A stretch of DNA of 8,602 bases from NCBI GenBank assembly GCA_049289035.1, contig JBAQIV010000049.1:1-8602 (forward strand), read 5' to 3'. The notes beneath the pieces were generated by a model that was given only the letters and a program-made list of their open reading frames with translations, made no database searches and was not told the DNA's origin. Position numbers and translations under genes: made by a program. This stretch comes from JAPUDQ01 sp049289035 (GTDB lineage Bacteria; Patescibacteriota; Saccharimonadia; Saccharimonadales; Saccharimonadaceae). Shown here piece after piece: positions 5,872 to 8,602 of the stretch; the stretch's first letter is position 1; every line of letters begins with the position of its first letter.

Positions 5872-8602
5872 GTGAAAGCAAAAGCAGTATTAACTATATC
5901 ATTTTTTGTTCTACTAGTGGCTGGATGGTTTTCGACGCAAGTTTATGGAGTAGACGTCTCATTGTGGATCGGTACACTAGCGCCAACCAAAACTCTTATT
6001 CAACGAAATGTGACGAGTGATACCAGTATCAAATACTGTGATGCGCACAGTGAACCGCGCATCAGGTATGAGTTGTCTGGAGAAAGCTGGAGATTCTTAA
6101 GGCTAGAAGATATAGCTGCATGTTGGCAGCAGACAAGTTATGGCCTGTTCGGTAACGGTTCACAAGGATCATATATGCGTCTAAGCAAAAACGGTCCAAT
6201 AGTGACTGTTGATAATCCGTTCTCTCATACCCTCTTACCAGCTGGGAATAGTAACAAGCTTGTGGGTGTATACAATGTTGGTTCGCAGAGAAACATGTAT
6301 ATGTATGACGACGTGACACAAGCGTTTAGTAAGCAAGCAGGGTACTACGACAGATATGTTGTGAAGCCCGATGCAGCCAAATGGCGTCTCAATGATCCTG
6401 TGTCAGGCCAACCACTTGCGATGATGCGTGTTGCTGCGTCGCAAAATGGTCAATGGTTGGTCGTTGAGACCAACGGCGGATTTGTACGGGTCAATACTAC
6501 CACCAAAGAATTGCTTACATTTGAGAGCCCGCTGTATGGGTATGGCTACGGACAAGACCCGACGTATGAACTTACTATCTCGAACGACGGACGTTATGCG
6601 GTGATTGCAGGCGGAAATATCGTAGAGCGAACAGACCTTATCTACGATCTTTCAACATGTCAGCCAGTAAGCAATCAGCCTCTTGCCAAAGCAATGAGCT
6701 GTGGAAAGCGTAACTTGAAACAGGACGTTTTTGCTGAGTTGCCGAGAGACCAAGCTGCTCAGCGATTTGTGTTTAGTAGTGATGCAGAAAATATAACTGT
6801 CGACCTACAAGAAAGCAATATATGGAATAGGTATATAATGACTGCTTCAGGTAAAGACTACCATGCATTAGAATATTTGGCGTTTGGTGATTCCTATTCC
6901 TCTGGGGAAGGTGAGTATGATGGGGCGCACAATTATGTAAAGGGTACGGATGGAGACGGTAAAGATGTAGCGGAATATGATACGGGTATTGCAGGATACC
7001 CCTATGCTACAGAGAAATGTCACGTAAGCATACGCTCTTACCCTTATTTGTTGGCTCAGAAAGCTACATTAAGTCAATCAGTGTTTCGTAGCGTAGCCTG
7101 CTCTGGCTCGATAATGAATGATGTCATAAATATAATTGGTGGTAATGTTACCCAGCGTTATAATGGCCGTTATGAACAATTTAAATCTATTAGTGCTCCT
7201 AGTGAAGTAGTTCAGCTTATAAAACAGAAAGCAGTAAATGATTTTATCCCCGGCCGTGCCGCACAAATAGAATTTCTCACGAAGTACAAGCCTCGTGTTG
7301 CTAGCATTGGTATTGGTGGCAACGACATCGGTTTTGGCGACAAGATCAAAGACTGCATTGCTCCCGGTACGTGTTCGTATGTGAACGAATTGCGGCAATA
7401 TACGGGACTCGAGATCAAAAATCTGTATAAAAAACTAGTCGATACCTACCAGCAGCTTCACGATGCTTCGCCCACCACGCGTTTTTATGTGGTTGGGTAT
7501 CCGGATATTATCTCAGACGACACTATATGCGCACCAAACGTACGACTCAATAGCGATGAACGGTATTTTGCTAAACAAGTTGTAACATATCTCGATACTG
7601 TTATGGGTGCAGCGGCAAATACGGTTGGTTTTACGTATCTAGATATCAAAGATAGCCTGGTGGGTAATCGGTTGTGCGATCTAACCTTTGATGGTAAATC
7701 AGTACAAGGATTGGCTTTTGGTAATGACCAAGGCCCGACATTTGATCTATTTGGTCATGAGATAACACCAGAAATTATTGGCAATGAATCGTTTCATCCG
7801 ACCAATATTGGCCATGAGATGATTGCCGGTACCATCCTATCTCGTTTAGGTGGTGACACTATAGTTGGCCACAACCCGTGCGCGCCACAAGGAGTAGTGA
7901 TTTGTCCGACAGCGCCAAGTTCAATTGAGATACCTTCATACTTTTTACCACATCCTATAACTGAGCAGGATGTCCGTCGTATCGAACTCAATGCTGCCAA
8001 TAGAACCAGCACATCGCCACTAGGATTTTACCAACAAGGCGCAACACTACAGTCGGTTAGCCCGACCGACGCTCAAGGCAGGCCAGTCGATGACCTGCTG
8101 CCTGGCAGTAGTGTTACTACAAGTATTCACTCCACAGAACGTCCTCTTGAGTCATTGAACGTCGGCCCCGATGGCCGCGCTTCTGGTACTATTACGATCC
8201 CTTCAGATATTGAACCTGGGTACCACACAATTGTTTTGAAAGCAAAAAATAACCTCTATCAAGACATCATCATGTATCAGTCCGTTATCGTGTACGTTTC
8301 ACTCACCGATCTCGACGGCGACGGCCAACCAAACACCACCGACCCTTGCCAATTTGTCAGCCCAGCTGGCGCCGACGCCGATCGCGATGGTATCGATGAC
8401 GCCTGTGACGGGTTGATCACCAAAGCACCCGACACAACCAAACCTGTTGTGACAGCTGTTGTCCAGGGCGTGAACGACCCATCTGCGTGGCTCAACCACC
8501 AGGTCACAATTATGTGGACAGTGACTGATGACAGTGGTGATGGTATTGCAGCCCCAGCGTCCATTCTCGCCACTACCGAAGGTGAGCATACCTACCGCAG
8601 CG
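5872..8602 (+). CDS. Large secreted multidomain SGNH/GDSL hydrolase, 3' partial
   Basis: At least 910 residues, open at the right edge. Start GTG 5872 has AGGAG six bases upstream. Residues 1-26 are a signal peptide (KAK, hydrophobic 6-19, likely cut near VYG). Residues ~40-335 include repeats like SQNGQWLVVETNGG and SNDGRYAVIAGG, suggesting a beta-propeller. The SGNH esterase domain covers about 334-660: block I GDSYSSGEG with nucleophile Ser341, block II ACSGS (Gly412), block III GGND (Asn484), and block V ESFHPTNIGH with catalytic His642, as in SEST-like esterases/lipases. After it come a beta-sandwich (about 720-810, PGSSVTTSIHS near 744), thrombospondin-type-3-like Asp-rich calcium loops (DLDGDGQPN at 813-821, DADRDGIDD at 835-843) and the start of an Ig-like domain (about 853 onward). 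Many cysteines fit an oxidised exterior. It probably acts on acyl esters at the cell surface; the substrate is unknown. Confidence 0.93.
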   Translation, partial: MKAKAVLTISFFVLLVAGWFSTQVYGVDVSLWIGTLAPTKTLIQRNVTSDTSIKYCDAHSEPRIRYELSGESWRFLRLEDIAACWQQTSYGLFGNGSQGSYMRLSKNGPIVTVDNPFSHTLLPAGNSNKLVGVYNVGSQRNMYMYDDVTQAFSKQAGYYDRYVVKPDAAKWRLNDPVSGQPLAMMRVAASQNGQWLVVETNGGFVRVNTTTKELLTFESPLYGYGYGQDPTYELTISNDGRYAVIAGGNIVERTDLIYDLSTCQPVSNQPLAKAMSCGKRNLKQDVFAELPRDQAAQRFVFSSDAENITVDLQESNIWNRYIMTASGKDYHALEYLAFGDSYSSGEGEYDGAHNYVKGTDGDGKDVAEYDTGIAGYPYATEKCHVSIRSYPYLLAQKATLSQSVFRSVACSGSIMNDVINIIGGNVTQRYNGRYEQFKSISAPSEVVQLIKQKAVNDFIPGRAAQIEFLTKYKPRVASIGIGGNDIGFGDKIKDCIAPGTCSYVNELRQYTGLEIKNLYKKLVDTYQQLHDASPTTRFYVVGYPDIISDDTICAPNVRLNSDERYFAKQVVTYLDTVMGAAANTVGFTYLDIKDSLVGNRLCDLTFDGKSVQGLAFGNDQGPTFDLFGHEITPEIIGNESFHPTNIGHEMIAGTILSRLGGDTIVGHNPCAPQGVVICPTAPSSIEIPSYFLPHPITEQDVRRIELNAANRTSTSPLGFYQQGATLQSVSPTDAQGRPVDDLLPGSSVTTSIHSTERPLESLNVGPDGRASGTITIPSDIEPGYHTIVLKAKNNLYQDIIMYQSVIVYVSLTDLDGDGQPNTTDPCQFVSPAGADADRDGIDDACDGLITKAPDTTKPVVTAVVQGVNDPSAWLNHQVTIMWTVTDDSGDGIAAPASILATTEGEHTYRS

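Noticed and set aside
8361..8372. Second copy of the 107-122 palindrome in the SGNH gene
   Set aside because: Only the central CCAGCTGGCG is shared; the outer arms do not match and no heptamers follow.

Overview
The window looks like chromosome from a host-associated or ultrasmall bacterium of the Patescibacteria (CPR) type, most likely a Candidatus Saccharibacteria (TM7) relative. This placement is an inference. It rests on the divergent PheT, a transmembrane protein ending in a pseudopilin-like head, and a very large multidomain secreted SGNH hydrolase with cell-surface modules. TGA is a normal stop here (it ends pheT and the downstream gene), which argues against the CPR lineages that read UGA as glycine. 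Genes are closely packed; the largest gap is about 119 bp.

Layout. 1-2460 (+): pheT, the phenylalanyl-tRNA synthetase beta subunit, with its first ~40-45 codons lying left of the window. 2468-2824 (+): a small all-alpha MazG/dCTPase-like nucleotide pyrophosphohydrolase, 7 bp downstream and probably co-transcribed. 2936-4285 (+): a membrane-anchored protein with a Pro/Ser/Gln-rich cytoplasmic tail, one membrane helix, an extracytoplasmic domain and a C-terminal pseudopilin-like head. 4353-5171 (+): a long, Trp-rich polytopic membrane protein of the TspO/MBR-related type. 5174-5752 (-): a small single-pass membrane protein of unknown function, convergent with the previous gene and only 2 bp from it. 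5872-8602 (+): a large secreted SGNH/GDSL esterase with an N-terminal propeller-like region, then beta-sandwich, thrombospondin-type-3-like calcium-binding and Ig-like modules; it runs off the right edge.

The left part is housekeeping (tRNA charging, nucleotide-pool cleaning). The rest is cell-envelope and surface biology; there is no evidence that these genes form one pathway. I found no RNA gene, CRISPR array, transposase or convincing rho-independent terminator.

The most unusual signal is inside pheT. Four loop positions of this essential enzyme carry short, in-frame, low-complexity repeats: two related heptamer arrays sharing a 17-bp word, a different heptamer array, and an octamer array. 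Two of the four are directly preceded by a perfect inverted repeat. They look like small hairpin-plus-tandem-repeat insertions tolerated by the protein, and they account for the enzyme being longer than usual.
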